The notes: generated by a model not told the origin, from the sequence alone. 64,000 nucleotides of DNA from Vicia villosa (GCF_029867415.1 NW_026705932.1:124001-188000); one strand, 5' to 3'. Numbered from the stretch's first letter, positions 35,882 to 49,256 are shown. Numbers and translations are program-made.

Positions 35882-36255
35882 AAATGTCTCAAAGAACCCT
35901 AGAATCTAGATAGCAGCGAGAGGAAGCAGAAACGGCACAAAACGAAAACGACAGAGAATACCAAAACAGAAAGCACCAATATACGGAAGAGGTCGCACGG
36001 AAACACGTCCCCCGGAAATCCCAAAGGATCCTAGATCGATATCGAAATGAACCTACTCACCAAGGTCCCTGAGCCCTAAAGCCAGGAGTTTAAACCGAAG
36101 ATGAGAGAGAACAATATACCTCTCTAAGAGCTTTAGAGATCCACCGAGAAGAAGCGTTGAAAGACACTCACCGTAGCACGCCGGAGAGCTACTGGGAGCC
36201 CCCAGGACTGCGAGTGAGAGAAGCAGGATTTTCTAAAAGTGTGTGAGTGCTTTTT

Positions 36256-36268
36256 AGTTAATTTAAGT
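36256..36268. repeat. Target-site duplication of the LINE, 5' side
   Basis: AGTTAATTTAAGT repeats 30510-30522. It marks the 5' end of the LINE at 36255. Confidence 0.88.
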
Positions 36269-37064
36269 ATTACTTCTAGTTTATTCGCAAAGATAATAAA
36301 AATTAAAAAATACCAATAATATAATCTTATTTTTATTATATTTGCTTTCATTTTTATTTTTCTTATAAAATATAAAAATTTAAAACAATTCTTTATTTTA
36401 AATATTAATTTTTAATTACAAAAATTACAAAGTGATAAAAACAAAGCATTACTAAAAATATTAAATTTACAGAGGGTAATAATAATCTGCCACTAATCTA
36501 ATAAAATTTTGTCACAAATCCTATTAATGACAAATTTTGCGATGACTCAATTCGTAATGAATTTACACGTAGGAAGAACCACGGTACGATCCCCCGTAAC
36601 TGTGATTGGGAAGAGACTGAAACTACTTGATGCAACTGGACTAAACTGATGGTGATAAAAAAAAATTGTAAGGGAATTTTGATTCATCACAAATTGAAAT
36701 GAAAATCATCACAAAATAAATAGTTTTCTGTCACTAACAATTGACTAAAAATAAAATATTTACTCAAAATTCCGTCATTGATTAACGATGTGTATAAATT
36801 CCCTCACTAATTAGTGACTGATTATAGTTCTCCCCCCAATTAGTTACATATTTCAATTCCCTTAATAATTAGTGATGATTTCAAAATCCCTCACTAGTTT
36901 AATTGTTTATTAAAAAACATATATGATTTTCTTGAGCAAAACTTATAATATAAATATGATTTTCTCAAACCAGACATAATTCCTCCGTGGCAAACTTTCT
37001 ATACAATATACAATTCATCTTCTCATTTATCTAGAACTGTGTGTCATCTCTATATACATATAAA
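36269..37064. other. AT-rich DNA with CACTAATTAGTGA-like words
   Basis: Several copies of CACTAATTAGTGA, TCACTAATTAGTG and related palindromes occur at 36710-36900. A T-rich spot reading CCACGGTACGATCCCCC lies near 36580. Both are likely from old transposons. No gene is seen. Confidence 0.45.
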
Positions 37065-37202
37065 AATAGCACAAAGATGAAAATAATACATAAAAGGCAT
37101 ACATATTAACTTAATGACTTAGTTTTGAAGATATAGCACAAAGATAAAAATAATACATAAAAGGAATACAAACTAACTTAATGACTTAGTTTTGAAGATA
37201 TA
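37065..37202. repeat. 69-bp tandem duplication
   Basis: Two copies start AGCACAAAGAT at 37066 and 37135 and differ at only a few bases, ending with TTAGTTTTGAAGATATA. Confidence 0.88.
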
Positions 37203-37332
37203 ATAAAAAATATTGTAAAATTATAATAATACATAAAAAAAGTTAATAAAAGATAAATATTGATGTGAAACATGACACTATAGATTGAAACCTTTTGGAA
37301 ACCATGCCAGAATCAATAAAATTAGTTTTAAG

Positions 37333-38226
37333 TAGGGGTGCTCAAAACCAAACCAACCCAATAGAAAACCGCAAACCAAACCAAACCAAACCGAAACCGC
37401 AAAAACCGCATTTGGTTCGGATTAGTTTGGGTCATTTTTTAACAAAACCGCACGGTTCGGTTCGGTTTGCGGTTTGTATTTTGTAAACCGAACCAAACCG
37501 AATCAAACCGCATTATGTTACAACCTAAATTTTAGTTAACTCACATCCAACCAAAATTAAACCTATTATACATTAGCCTTATGAATACGAACAATTTTCT
37601 CATCCTTACACATATAATTTCAGTCCCGATCTTCTCAAATCTCTAATAACATTATTTCACCTTCTTTGCCACATACATCTTCCCTCTTCTTCTATAATCT
37701 TTATTCTCCTATATTCTTTCTTTTTCACCTTCTCATTTTTATGTAAATGTTCCGTATTTCAGTTTCATTTTTATCGCACATCTTCTTCTCTAATCTCTCA
37801 ACACTTTTTCTTTTTCTTTTTCACCTTCACTAATCTTTCGTCTCTTCTATTTTTTTTCATCATAATAATTTTATATTGTTTTATGCTATTATTTTATGTT
37901 TAATATTCCACTTTTGTCTAATTTAATTTTTACATATTACATGGAAAATTGTTGTCAAAATATGACGAGTTTTGTTGTTATTTGTTAGTGTATGAATGTC
38001 TAAATATAAAATTATGTTGTCATATATATGTGTATGTATGACTCAATAAAATATTTGTAAAAAACCGAACCAACCGAACCGAATCAAACCGCATTAGTTT
38101 GGTTTGGTTTGGTTCGGATTTTTTTTAAAAGTCAACCGAACCAAACCAAACCGCACTATTTTTTCTCTTGCGGTTCGGATGATTTTTTTCGTCAAAACCG
38201 ACCAAACCGCACCGCGAGCACCCCTA
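37333..38226. mobile_element. Non-autonomous hAT element
   Basis: Terminal inverted repeats TAGGGGTGCTC and GAGCACCCCTA bound an 894-bp element. Perfect 8-bp duplications GTTTTAAG (37325-37332 and 38227-38234) flank it, which is the hAT signature. Near both ends are runs of AACCAAACCG and its complement GGTTCGGTTTGG, so the ends can fold back. No transposase frame is found, so it depends on one in trans. Confidence 0.9.
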
Positions 38227-38234
38227 GTTTTAAG

Positions 38235-39439
38235 TGTGTATGCCAGAATCGATTCCTAACCACATAGGGAGTAATTGATGTCGATAAAGAGGTATATAAT
38301 GTTAAACTTTACAAACGGAACTACGACAATGAGGTTATAATATTTAGGGCATGTTTCAGCTTTAAAAAATGAATTTTTTTTTTTTGTATTTTTAAAAATA
38401 TATTTTTCAAAATTGTTTTTTAAAATATTACAAGTTTTTTTATATTCTTTTTTTCGGAAATGAAACACTTATTTTGACATCTTATAATATAAACACACAT
38501 TATTGAAGACTAAAATTTTGTCAAAATCACAATTTTTTCACAAAGTTGTATTTTAATAATTACTTTTATGAAAATCTAGTTGAAATAATTTCAAAATTAA
38601 GTGATTTTTTAAAATTTTTATATCCAATTTTTTCCTATAAATAGACAAAATATCTAAAATTACATTTTAAGAATAACTATTCAAACAAAATTTTCATTTG
38701 AAGCTTTTATAAAAAAAAAATTGTAAAATTATTTTTCACAATTTATTATTGGAACGTTCTTCCTCTTGCATGCTTAAAGGGTAAGTTGTAATTATTTGTG
38801 ATTAATACCATTACTTATTAAAAATAAATAAAATTAAGCAACACATAAAAATTATTTTAAAAAAAAACAAAACAAACGGCCGTACAAAATTCCATTTTCG
38901 TTTTCATTTAGGCTTATAACATTTAGGCTTCGGTAAATCATTTTCATTTATCTTTTTTTTATTTATTTCATCTTCCATTGTGAGAACAAGATTTTTATTA
39001 GCAACTTAGCATAATAACTTGGTTTTTTATATTGAGCTAAGAAAATGTACTTAGATAATGAAACAGAACTTGGTGGCTCTTTTTTTTATCGTGCAGTATT
39101 TTCTTTCCTTGTCAATTTGAATATTCTCCTAATATATAAAGTCAAACAATAAATTATAATATGAAATGAAAGTGTTGCAATGTGATGTCCTTATTGAGTT
39201 TTTTCCCTTGTGCTAGCTGTTGAATAATTTGAATTCTATATATGAATTATCATTGGAGTGTTTTTGCACAAATTAACATGTAAAACCAGCGAAACTTTAG
39301 TTAGCTTAATTGATAATTAATTGATAATGTTAATTAAACTTTCTGAAAACAATTTGAAAAAAAGCCTCGTTGTGGTGGTGTGAAGTAAGGGCTATATGTA
39401 GAGTAAAAGAAATGAGCAGAAGTAGTTTCTAGAGTCTAT
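38235..39439. other. AT-rich intergenic DNA
   Basis: Mostly A/T runs and no gene. It runs up to the LINE fragment. Confidence 0.5.
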
Positions 39440-39830
39440 CGCGTGCAATACCGGAGGGGAAGTTATATGGGGCAGCGGTAATGATGATTTTTCCGTAAAA
39501 AATGCTTATAAAAGATTGTATGCAACAAGTAGTGGGGAAGTTAGACTGGATGATGTTAAGGTCCACACTATACCTAATGTTTGGATGGCGAAGGTTCCCG
39601 GGAAAATCAAGTATTTTGGGCGGCAGTTTATTCTTAATAGCCTTCCTACGAGAGAAAAATCATGGCGGAGAGGTGTTATCATTGGCTTGAATCATGTAGT
39701 ACGCCCTTTATGTAATACTTGTGAAGAATCAAAATCTCATCTATTTTTTGGTTGTTTCGAATCGGGTAAGGTGTGGACGGCGGTCTTAGGGTGGTTGTTG
39801 GGGGAAAATTGATATTGGGGTCGGTAATAC
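39440..39830 (+). mobile_element. LINE fragment with reverse-transcriptase zinc-binding domain
   Basis: The reading frame contains FSVKNAYKRLYATSS, then VWMAKVPGKIKYFGRQF, then SLPTREKSWRRGV and CNTCEESKSHLFFGC. Together these form a zf-RVT domain (W..K.P.K...F, LPT, CxxC..HLFF.C) of plant LINE or RT-like proteins. The sequence is too different from the LINE at 30522 to be the same family. No poly-A tail is visible nearby. Confidence 0.72.
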
Positions 39831-39899
39831 GGAGCTTGATGTCCTAGAGCTTATTTGTGATTGTTTAGAGGTTTGCGTTCGTACGCCGTTTATTTTCTG

Positions 39900-40720
39900 C
39901 AAACAACCTACTATGAGGGCTACCAAGTCAGGGAGGGAATCCAATATAAGCAGAATTAATTCGGAGTTAAACTCCGCCGTTTACAACTCCTCACTTAAAA
40001 CCTACCCAATACAATTCCAATCTATTCCTAGACCTGAGTATCTCCACTCACTCCCCCTCAATCACAACAGTGATTACAGATAAACATTAAACAAATTCAG
40101 AGAGAAGACACACTTCAAAAACACACCTTGATCTGCTTAAAAGCTTCAATCAAGAGACACACACCCGTGCTTAAAAGCTTAGAGTGACAATTAACACAAA
40201 TAACCTATTCCAACGCAATCATCAAAGACAATTGCTTGGAGTACAAGAGACAACTACATAACTATGGTTCTTCACAATTAACAATTTACTCTCTCTGCGT
40301 TCCAAATTAGGATTGCATACTTTTTATATGCAGCTCTTAGGGCTTGGGATTTTTTTAGAAACAAATTAGGGTTAACCAAGTTAACCTAATTTACACGCCA
40401 TCTGGTTGTTACAGAATGTGCTCTCAGCAAAATCTTCTGGACAAAATATTCAGCACACAATAAAAGGTTTCCTAAATTATAGATTGAGAGAAAGCAGGAA
40501 ACACAATTAATAAAATATAACATCTCCTGGTGTCATAGATGGATGTCATGACATTACGCATATGCAGCCTGTATTAGCTTAACACATATGCAGCCTGCAT
40601 AACACAATATCAAACATGTCATGACATTAGTTAAGACATTAAACACTCAGGTATGTTTTACCACAAATGCAGCCTACATGAAAACATCTTCAGTATTCTT
40701 GGCGCATCACACTTACCTTA
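39900..40720 (-). repeat. Possible LTR fragment of a Copia-type element
   Basis: The stretch has a sequence style typical of legume LTRs: three copies of (C)ATATGCAGCCT or AAATGCAGCCT near 40559, 40588 and 40670, and the palindrome ATGTCATGACAT at 40553 and 40616. No paired copy or target duplication was found, so its limits and orientation are uncertain. Confidence 0.4.
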
Positions 40721-42322
40721 ACCGTCCATGAATCCAAACATCAAGATAATTCATCTTCACAGACTTCTGACATGTAGTTCCTTGCTCCCACAAGTCTTAC
40801 AACAACAGTGTCGCATAAAGCTTCCTCTGCGCAACTCTGATAATTCCTTTTTTTGAGTCACTGCCTTGTTAAAATTCCGTCAATTGTACAGTTCGCTAAT
40901 TTTCAATCCAATGTAGACTTTCTTTAATACTCATCCTCACATCGTTGTTTCACTTGTTACATCCATCCCTTTCACCTTGCGACATCTGCTTGCACAAAAC
41001 TCACTACTACGAATTGTTCATTTCGTCCAATTCTTACTCAACCACTTCTCTCATCAAGTTATACAAACTGGTGAGCGACTACCTTCGCGATATAACATCA
41101 ATACTCCTTCTCTACTATTAAGATAGCAAGACAGATTTATAACATTCAACACGATTGTCATCTACCAAAAACAATGGATTGAGGGTGATCAGTTCCTCAA
41201 TTTGTCAATTAGTATTCGACAACCATAGTGGAGTTTAAACAATCGTTACTTCATAATAGCGTCATTTCCGAATTTTCACTCAAATCCACCAACACGTCAT
41301 AATACAATATTTCACTTTGGGTTTTTACAACTCCCACAACTTCCTACTCATTATATCTCATCGATGAGACTTAAACATCCAAGCATATTACGAAATCCGC
41401 TTCATAGTCACTTAGCATCACACAATCGTCAACACCTTTCCATTTTCAAAATTACTACTATACTCGTACTACACAATTCGTATCATCTAAACCAAAGTCC
41501 TCCTCACGTCAAATTGGTGACAAAAAAATTCTCTACAATCCTTCTTATAATACAATTCATCTCGTTATCTTTCTGACGCTTCAGACGGACCTCGAATCGG
41601 ATATCTGGAACTCAAGTTATGAATCCTCAAAGTTTCACAATGATTATAAATTTCCTAAGACTCGTTTACGGAGATCTCTGAAACTCACTCTTCTTCGACT
41701 TACGTATGTTTCAAACAGTCTCTAGCATAACTCCTTATAACTCGAGAGGTGCATTCTTTCATCGAAATTCCAGTCTTGACATCACTGAGACAAAAATTCT
41801 ATCCACAAGCTACGCGCATCTTCGAGTTTCCAACTCGGACTCGCGATTCACAACACTTCACGCATCGACTACATCCGACAATCACTTATGTGTGTCCAAC
41901 ATAAAGTCCACTGCAACTTCATTACTCTATTACTCATCAAACATCAACATCTCACACAAAGGTTATTCGCACCGACAACTTCACAATCCTCAATCGTGCT
42001 GAACATCGCAGATCTCTAAATTCTGCTTCCCAAAAATCATTCTTAACTTCGCGTCACCTTCGTATCTGGGAAACATCCAAAGCTCTTAACAATACTTGCA
42101 TCGTCGTTTACCGACAGTATACCAGACTATCTCTTATGACAGAAACCTCTTCGAGACGCAAGGCTTCTCCCCCACTTATCGTCAAACTACTTCCTGCAAC
42201 AAGACAAATAAGTACCAATAGTGTTTCACACACATGTTGCGTACTACAGGATAAAACATTGACAGCATTCAACTGTCGTGCAAACTCAACAGACTCGACA
42301 ACTTGGCCGGATGGACCGACCT
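40721..42322 (-). other. Leader of a minus-strand Gypsy element, no coding
   Basis: On the minus strand this lies downstream of the primer site at 42323-42334. It has no gag or pol frames and is rich in short stop-filled frames. It resembles the non-coding interior of the relative at 44646-45964 in style. The extent to the left is uncertain. Confidence 0.45.
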
Positions 42323-42334
42323 GCTCTGATACCA
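42323..42334 (-). other. Primer binding site, initiator-Met tRNA type
   Basis: The minus strand reads TGGTATCAGAGC four bases after the LTR end GGGTGTTACA. Confidence 0.85.
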
Positions 42335-43282
42335 CTATTGTAACACCCAATTTATACCAGGCAAATATTCAAGAATCAGAGTTTCAAAATTTCTCAATGA
42401 ACAAATGAGGCGTCACATATTCACTTAAAATAAATCACTTAATCGCATTTAGCGAATACATAGCACTACCTTTAATCAATCAACAAGTACTCAGGCACAT
42501 AATACTTTTTTAAAACAGAATGACTTCTTTCATTAAAGCAGTGGATTCATAATTCTCAATCTTTGATCAATAATATCATATTCAGCTAAGAGAAAACAGT
42601 AAAATAACAACATCATAAAAATCATAAATCATCCCCCTGAGTGCTACGAATCAGAGCGAAAACCAACTCGATAAACAACAACTAAATCTTCATACTTGAA
42701 CACCTGCACGTTACCAATATAAAGGCAACGGCGAACAAGAGAAAAGGGTGAGATATCAAATCATATAAGTAAACGTATGATAAATCGTATATTAGGATTC
42801 AGACATATATGGTTATCACATTGCAATTGTTAATATTTCCATACACTTCATAATTTCACTAACTCACAAATCCCACACACTTTTCATCGCATCATAAGTC
42901 ACACTACTTCACATTCGCATCAATTATATATAAACATATCAGTCATTCACTTGCAAGTCAAATCATGATACATCACGAGTATAAATCAAAATTTAAGTCT
43001 CAAAACATCACAACATATAAGTCACTCATTTAGTCACAAAACATCATATATACATTTAATTACAAAACATCACATATACGGCTAATCCCAGAACATCACA
43101 TATAAGTCACACCAGACATATTCAGTTAATCGCATTCACAAATATTAACATCATCACACTATTAATAAAATCATCAATTCACATCTTCACATACTTCCAT
43201 CATTTAACAAGTCACAATATACAATCACGATATAGTCACAAAACGTCACAACTATGAATCACATAAGACACATGGGACATGA

Positions 43283-44645
43283 TGTAACGCCCCTGATTTA
43301 CTTAGAATTATTTTCGATTAGTTGTGATTAGATGATGTGTTAGTGTTTGTGTTATCTATGATTTCTTGATGTTTTGATACCTTGGATAAGGGTAGTTGCC
43401 TTAGAATTTATAAGGAATGAAGTTATATTCTTTGGTGTGGGGTAGTGCCTTAAGATTTATAATAATTAAGGTCTTGTGAAAGATTAGTTGGACTTGAGAT
43501 GTTTTGAGAATATGAAGTGTAGTTGGAGAATAATTATTTTATAATAATTATTATTAGCAAAATAATAGAATGAATATTATTATAATATTTGGTTTATTTT
43601 AATTAGAGAAGGGCATTGCTGGTATTATGATTTAAGGGTATGTTGGATAAAAGAAGAAAAATAGAGAGAATAGGTTTTATTTTGATGGATCGTGAAAACA
43701 AGAGGAAAAGGCAAGAGAAGAACGAAAACCTAAGGGGAGAGAGTGCAAGAAGCCATGGCAAGAGCTTGAGGAATCCGAAAACATAAGGTAAGGGGGGACT
43801 CTTCCGGTTAATTTCTATTATGCAATTGTAGGTAATAGAATAGATTGATATGTGATTCGATTCGATTGAGTATATTGGGATTGGGATTGTTAGGTTTGGA
43901 GAGATTGATGATATTGCATGAAATGATGATTGGAAAAATGTGTTTTAATTATGTTTGACGATGTGTGATAATGTCTGCGATGTTTTTAAACCTTTATATG
44001 ATGTTTGGAATGCATTTTGGGTGAAAGGAGTGTGAAATCGCAGGTATGTCGCAGAGCAGAGAATCTGCAAAATCGCACGTTCTCTAAGTGGAGGGGGGTC
44101 TGCTAAGCGGAGGTCCCAACATAGTTCGCTTCTGCCTAGTCCTGCTGGTGCTCCGCTGAGCAGACCCTGCTGGACAGAAAATTTTCTAAACTTAGAAATA
44201 GCGTATCTTTTGATCCGTGTATCCTTTCTTGGTACCGTTTTGGGCGTTGTAAAGCTAATTAAATATTTCATATGAATAATGGGTGATTGAGCGGTGGCTC
44301 GACTTATTTTTAAAATTGATTTAATCGGTGTGATGATGGACGAATAGTAATTATTATTACTGGGATGGATGTGTAAATAATTTAATGATTGTGCATGATT
44401 TGGTTAATGAGACAATGTGGTGAGGTTGTAATGGTATAACTATGATTTTGACGTTATATGTAGTGTGAATTATATTGATATAATTATAGACAGTGTTGAA
44501 ACTGAATATATCATTCGGTGTTGTTTTGGTGAGTTATTGGTGATGACATTGTTCATTTTGATCATGTGGTGATTGTCTTGATCGTATGATGATGATTGAT
44601 TTGTTTTGAATGATGCATGATACATGCACATACTTGTTGGTGATA
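43283..44645 (+). repeat. Left LTR, 3'-truncated by deletion
   Basis: It is homologous to 45977-47400 but lacks about 60 bp near 44327. The match stops at the words ACATACTTGTTGGTGATA. It carries a palindrome-rich region around 44084-44168. Confidence 0.9.
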
Positions 44646-45964
44646 TTTACGAATTGTGTTGTGTTACATGCGTCGAGGAGACACTGAAGAGAATTCTTGG
44701 ATGTCATGCTCAGGTGACTTGAGCCAAGTGATAAAGTGCGCTATTATAGTTTAGTAATGATGGTTTATACTTCCTTATGATTGGTGGATATCTATTGACA
44801 AATTGAGGACTTGATCACCCTTAATCTATTGTTGATAGTATACGAAATTGTGTTGGATATGATGAACTTGTCCTGCTAGCTTGGCAGTGTGCAAAGTTAA
44901 TTAACTTTCTATTAAGAGTTGGATACGAGGCTTATAGATATGATAGTCGATGGCAATCTAGATGAAGACAAAGACCTTGAGGTAGGTAATTGGAGTGTCG
45001 CAGCGGAAGCGTGATGCGGTAGAATTTCGTTTGTTACAGTGTGACTTGTTTAGAGTCGATGGATGAACGTCAGAACCTTGAGAAGATGACACAAACCAGT
45101 GGGTAATTCGAGATGAAAGATTTAGGCGACGAGTTATATGTTTTCGTTCTACTGACATGCCAAAGGAATACGTTGATTTGCATGTTGGATTGCTAAGACG
45201 CAGGATTTTGGTGCTCGAGTGTGTGTCAACATTATTGATATCACGGTTGTGATAATGTGACGACGAAGTATGATGATAATTATGAACTATTTGATTAAAT
45301 GGTGTTTTGAAGATGAAATGTGTATTAGTGATGTTATGATGTGTTGTGTTAACATGAGGTATTGACACAGTTTGATGATATGCAGGTTTAATATGTATAT
45401 ATACATGTATGCCGTGTGAAGATAATTACATGATGATATGTGTATTATGAATTATGTGATGTTATGACTTGGTGTATGTTCTATAATGAATATGATAAAT
45501 TAACGGTATAATAATAATAATGGTTGTGTTGTGATAATAATGACGTGAGACAATGATGTTTGATGACGAAGACGATGATGACCTGTAATGGCAAGTGACG
45601 TGGCCTATGCCTTATGATTGCAGTATTATGTGTACTTGTAGATGTCGCATATATATTGCATTTGTTGTTATTACCTTGATGTTGCATGTAATGCTAAGTG
45701 GCGTTGTGTTTCCTTGTGAGAATTGTGATGTTTTTAATTATGGATTGGTGTGTTTTGATGAATGAAGGTTAGAGGTATCGTAAACCGATGAGTGGTAACC
45801 TATAACAATAAGATTTATGGGATTGTGGTAGTTGAATAATTAAGATGTTATTTGTGGCCTTTTGGAATGATGACAATACATGAGGTAGGAATTAGAAGAA
45901 GGACGCGGGAATCGTATCCGGAGTGATTTGTATTAAGCGAATTTTCGAGGACGAAAATATTCTA
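44646..45964 (+). other. Non-coding interior of the deleted element
   Basis: No gag or pol motif in any frame. It ends with CGAATTTTCGAGGACGAAAATATTCTAG, also found before the purine tract of the chromovirus at 20982-21003. This shows it is the 3' end of a related Gypsy interior. Confidence 0.75.
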
Positions 45965-45976
45965 GTGGGGGAGAGT

Positions 45977-48172
45977 TGTAACGCCCCGGATTTACATAGA
46001 ATTATTTTTGATTAGTTGTGATTAGATGATGTGTTAGTGTTTGTGTTATCTGTGATTTCTTGATGTTTTGATACCTTGGATAAGGGTAGTTGCCTTAGAA
46101 TTTATAAGGAATGAAGTTAGATCCTTTGGTGTGGGGTAGTGCCTTAAGATTTATAATAATTAAGGTCTTGTGAAAGATTAGTTGGACTTGAGATGTGTTG
46201 AGAATATGAAGTGTAGTTGGAAAATAATTATTTTATAATAATTATTATTAGCAAAATAATAGAATGAATATTATTATAATAATTATTTGGTTTATTTTAA
46301 TTAGTGAAGGGCATTGTAGGTATTATGATTTAAGGAAATGTTGGATAAAAGAAGAAAAATATAGAGAATAGGTTTTATTTTGATAGATCGTGAAAACAAG
46401 AGGAAGAGGCAAGAGAAGAACGAAAAAATAAGGGAAGAGACTGCAAGAAGCCATGGCAAGAGCTTGAGGAATCCGAAAAACATAAGGTAAGGGGGGACTC
46501 TTCCGGTTAATTTCTATTATGCGATTGCAGGTAATAGAATAGATTGATATGTGATTCGATTCGATTGAGTATATTGGGATTGAGAATGTTAGGTTTGGGT
46601 AGATTGATGATATTGCATGAAATGATGATTGGAAAAATGTGTTTTAATGATGTTTGATGATGTGTGATAATGTCTGCGATGTTTTTATACCTTTATATGA
46701 TGTTTAGAATGCATTTTGGGTGAAAGGAGTGTGAAATCGCAGGTCTGTCGCAGAGCAGAGAATCTGCAAAATTGCACGTCCGCTAAGCGGAGGGGGGTCC
46801 GCTAAGCGAAGGTCCCAATGTAGTTCGCTTCTGCCTAGTCCCGCTGGTGCTCCGCTGAGCGGACCCTGCTGGGCAGAAAATTTTCCAAACTTAGAAATAA
46901 CGTATCTTTTGATCCGTGTATCCTTTCTTGGTGCCGTTTTGGGCGTTGTAAAGCTAATTAAATATTTTATATGATGAATGGGTGATTGAGCGGTGTCTCG
47001 AATTATTTTTACAATTTATTTAATCGCCTTGTGAAACGAAATATTGTGCCTGTGTAATTGTGTGAATATGACATTATTTCGGTGTGATGATGGACGAATT
47101 GTAATTATTATTACTGGGATGGTTGTGTAAATATTTTAATGATTGTGCATGATTTGGTTAATGGGACAATGTGGTGAGGTTGTAATGATATAACTGTGAT
47201 CTTGACGTTATATGTGGTGTGAATTATATTGATATAATTGTAGATGGTGTTGAAACCGAATATATCATTCGGTGTTGTTTTGGTGAGTTATTGGTGATGA
47301 CATTGTTCATTTTGATCGTGTGGTGATTGTCTTGATCGTATGATGATGATTGGTTTGTTTTGAATGATGCATGATACATGTACATACTTGTTGGTGATAA
47401 TTATGGTGAGTTATGGTGAGACGATGCGGTGCATCGGATCGGTGATGTTTTTAAGTATGTTATATGTCTGCATTCATTCATATGCATTCGGTGATGGATC
47501 CCGGTAATGTTTGGATCGATGGTGGACATATTTCCCATTGTGTGGAAATTGTGTCGGTGGGACGTATCTCGATGAGGCGTAGATCGGTCAGGGGGATTGA
47601 TTCCACGAATTATTGGTACCACATGCATAGTGTCAGTTGGTCATATGCATCTTTGTCATAACATGATTAAGTTGATTTCAGTGTTATGTTTGGTGTTGTA
47701 TTTTTTGTGATAGATGATTGATAATTGAATATCTGAATATATGCCAAATTAGGTGAATGATATATTATGATGTTTATTGCTTATGAATGCATAACATTGA
47801 TTAATTGAGAATGAGACTCACCCTTACTTGTTGACATTAGCGCTCGGTGAGGATGACTCGTAGAGTTTATCCGTTTATGTTGGGTCGTGTCGGTCATGCT
47901 CTGATCTTGTAACACTAGGGAACGATAGTTTTAGAGTTTTATAAGATTACTATATTTATTTGGTGTTGAATTATATTTCCATTGGGTGTATTAACCATGT
48001 TTTCTTATTCCGCTGTGATAAAGATGATTATGTTTTGGTAAATCGTTTTCTAATGAAGCATGACTTTTGACCATAATTGGTTTATTTGTTTTAATTAATT
48101 GTGGCACACTTGTGTTTATGTTTTTACTCTGATTATTTATTTAATTGCCGCGGGGTTTAGAGGGGTGTTACA
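45977..48172 (+). repeat. 3' LTR of the deleted element
   Basis: It is 2,196 bp, TG to CA. It contains TCCGCTAAGCGG-like palindromes at 46775-46865 and the 17-bp word at 47612-47628. Confidence 0.92.
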
Positions 48173-49179
48173 CATGACACATGTATATGCATGTGGTACC
48201 AATCAGAGCTTCAGCCCCCGCCACCAATTACTTGAATCTGAGGCATAGGGCATAAGCCTTCTTCACTAATTTGCCAATCCAGGCCGTCACAGAGTATGCA
48301 TATGCAATGTGACTCGACAAGCAAGACATAAACAACATACTCATCACAATCACACGTCACTGTGAGGCATACACCTACATCACTGATAATTACCAATTAT
48401 TAGAGGTAATTCAACGTCACAAATAATCTTTCATCTTCACATAGAAATAAAATCGTCACGGTATCATCATGCTTCGATATAAACACATAACTTCACATAT
48501 CAATAAAATCATCACAACATCATCAGGTTTCGGTATATCACGACAAACATATAACTTCACATATTAACAAAATCATCAGAACATCATCATATTTCGGTAT
48601 ATCACAACAAACAACACATTAAGTCAATTCACATTAGTCTCATAATTCTCTATAATTAGTCGTTTATTTAACTCACTTATCCACCATCAACTAACCAAAA
48701 TTATTCACATAATATACTCTAATTAATCAGATACATTCTGCGAAACTACCGGTTATCTAACTTCTGGTTAAATCTTTAATATTCATGACTTTACGGATTT
48801 TCGGGTTATACTCCCAAGTCACTAAAACATCGACTCAACCGGTTAATTTAAATACAATTCTATTCTTTACCGGTTATCTAAGTTCAAATTTATTCCAATT
48901 AAATAGGCTTATTAAAAATTTTGATTCAACTATTAATTTAATCGACTGATTAATATCATAATTTCGACAAAATAACACCATCATGTTAATGTACTAATTA
49001 AACTTAACTACCACGTAAATTTTCATCAAATTTCGGATAACTGATTATACTGCTTTATTCGGCTCTATCGATCAAACGGGACTGTTTTGTATTTTATTAG
49101 TTCTATATTCACTACTGTTATACAATTCCTACTGTTTTTAATTATATAAAATTCCATAACCATGATTCATTACCATACC

Positions 49180-49181
<2 letters not shown>

Positions 49182-49256
<75 letters not shown>

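Larger units (their letters stand above)
30522..36255 (-). mobile_element. Full-length L1-type LINE, inactive
   Basis: The minus-strand element has a poly-A tail (T run at 30522-30533), a 5' leader, ORF1 with an RRM-like N-terminus, then ORF2 with endonuclease, reverse transcriptase and zinc-binding domain. A 12-13 bp target duplication flanks it, which shows that it is full length rather than 5'-truncated. Disabling lesions are a frameshift in ORF1 near 34545, a frameshift near 33400 at the end of endonuclease, a TAA at 32315-32317 just before the catalytic FADD, and a frameshift near 31405. Such elements spread by target-primed reverse transcription. Confidence 0.93.
43283..48172 (+). mobile_element. 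Deleted Tekay-type Gypsy element nested in the minus-strand LTR
   Basis: Perfect CATGA duplications at 43278-43282 and 48173-48177 flank it. It starts TGTAACGCCCC and ends GGGGTGTTACA. The left LTR is complete only to about 44645, then 1.3 kb of non-coding interior follows to a purine tract (GTGGGGGAGAGT, 45965-45976) and a full 3' LTR. Most of the interior, including any gag-pol and the end of the left LTR, has been lost by internal deletion. Confidence 0.92.

Noticed and set aside
41364..42408. Plus-strand frames of 70-98 codons
   Set aside because: They lie in the non-coding leader and LTR of a minus-strand Gypsy element and show no domain.
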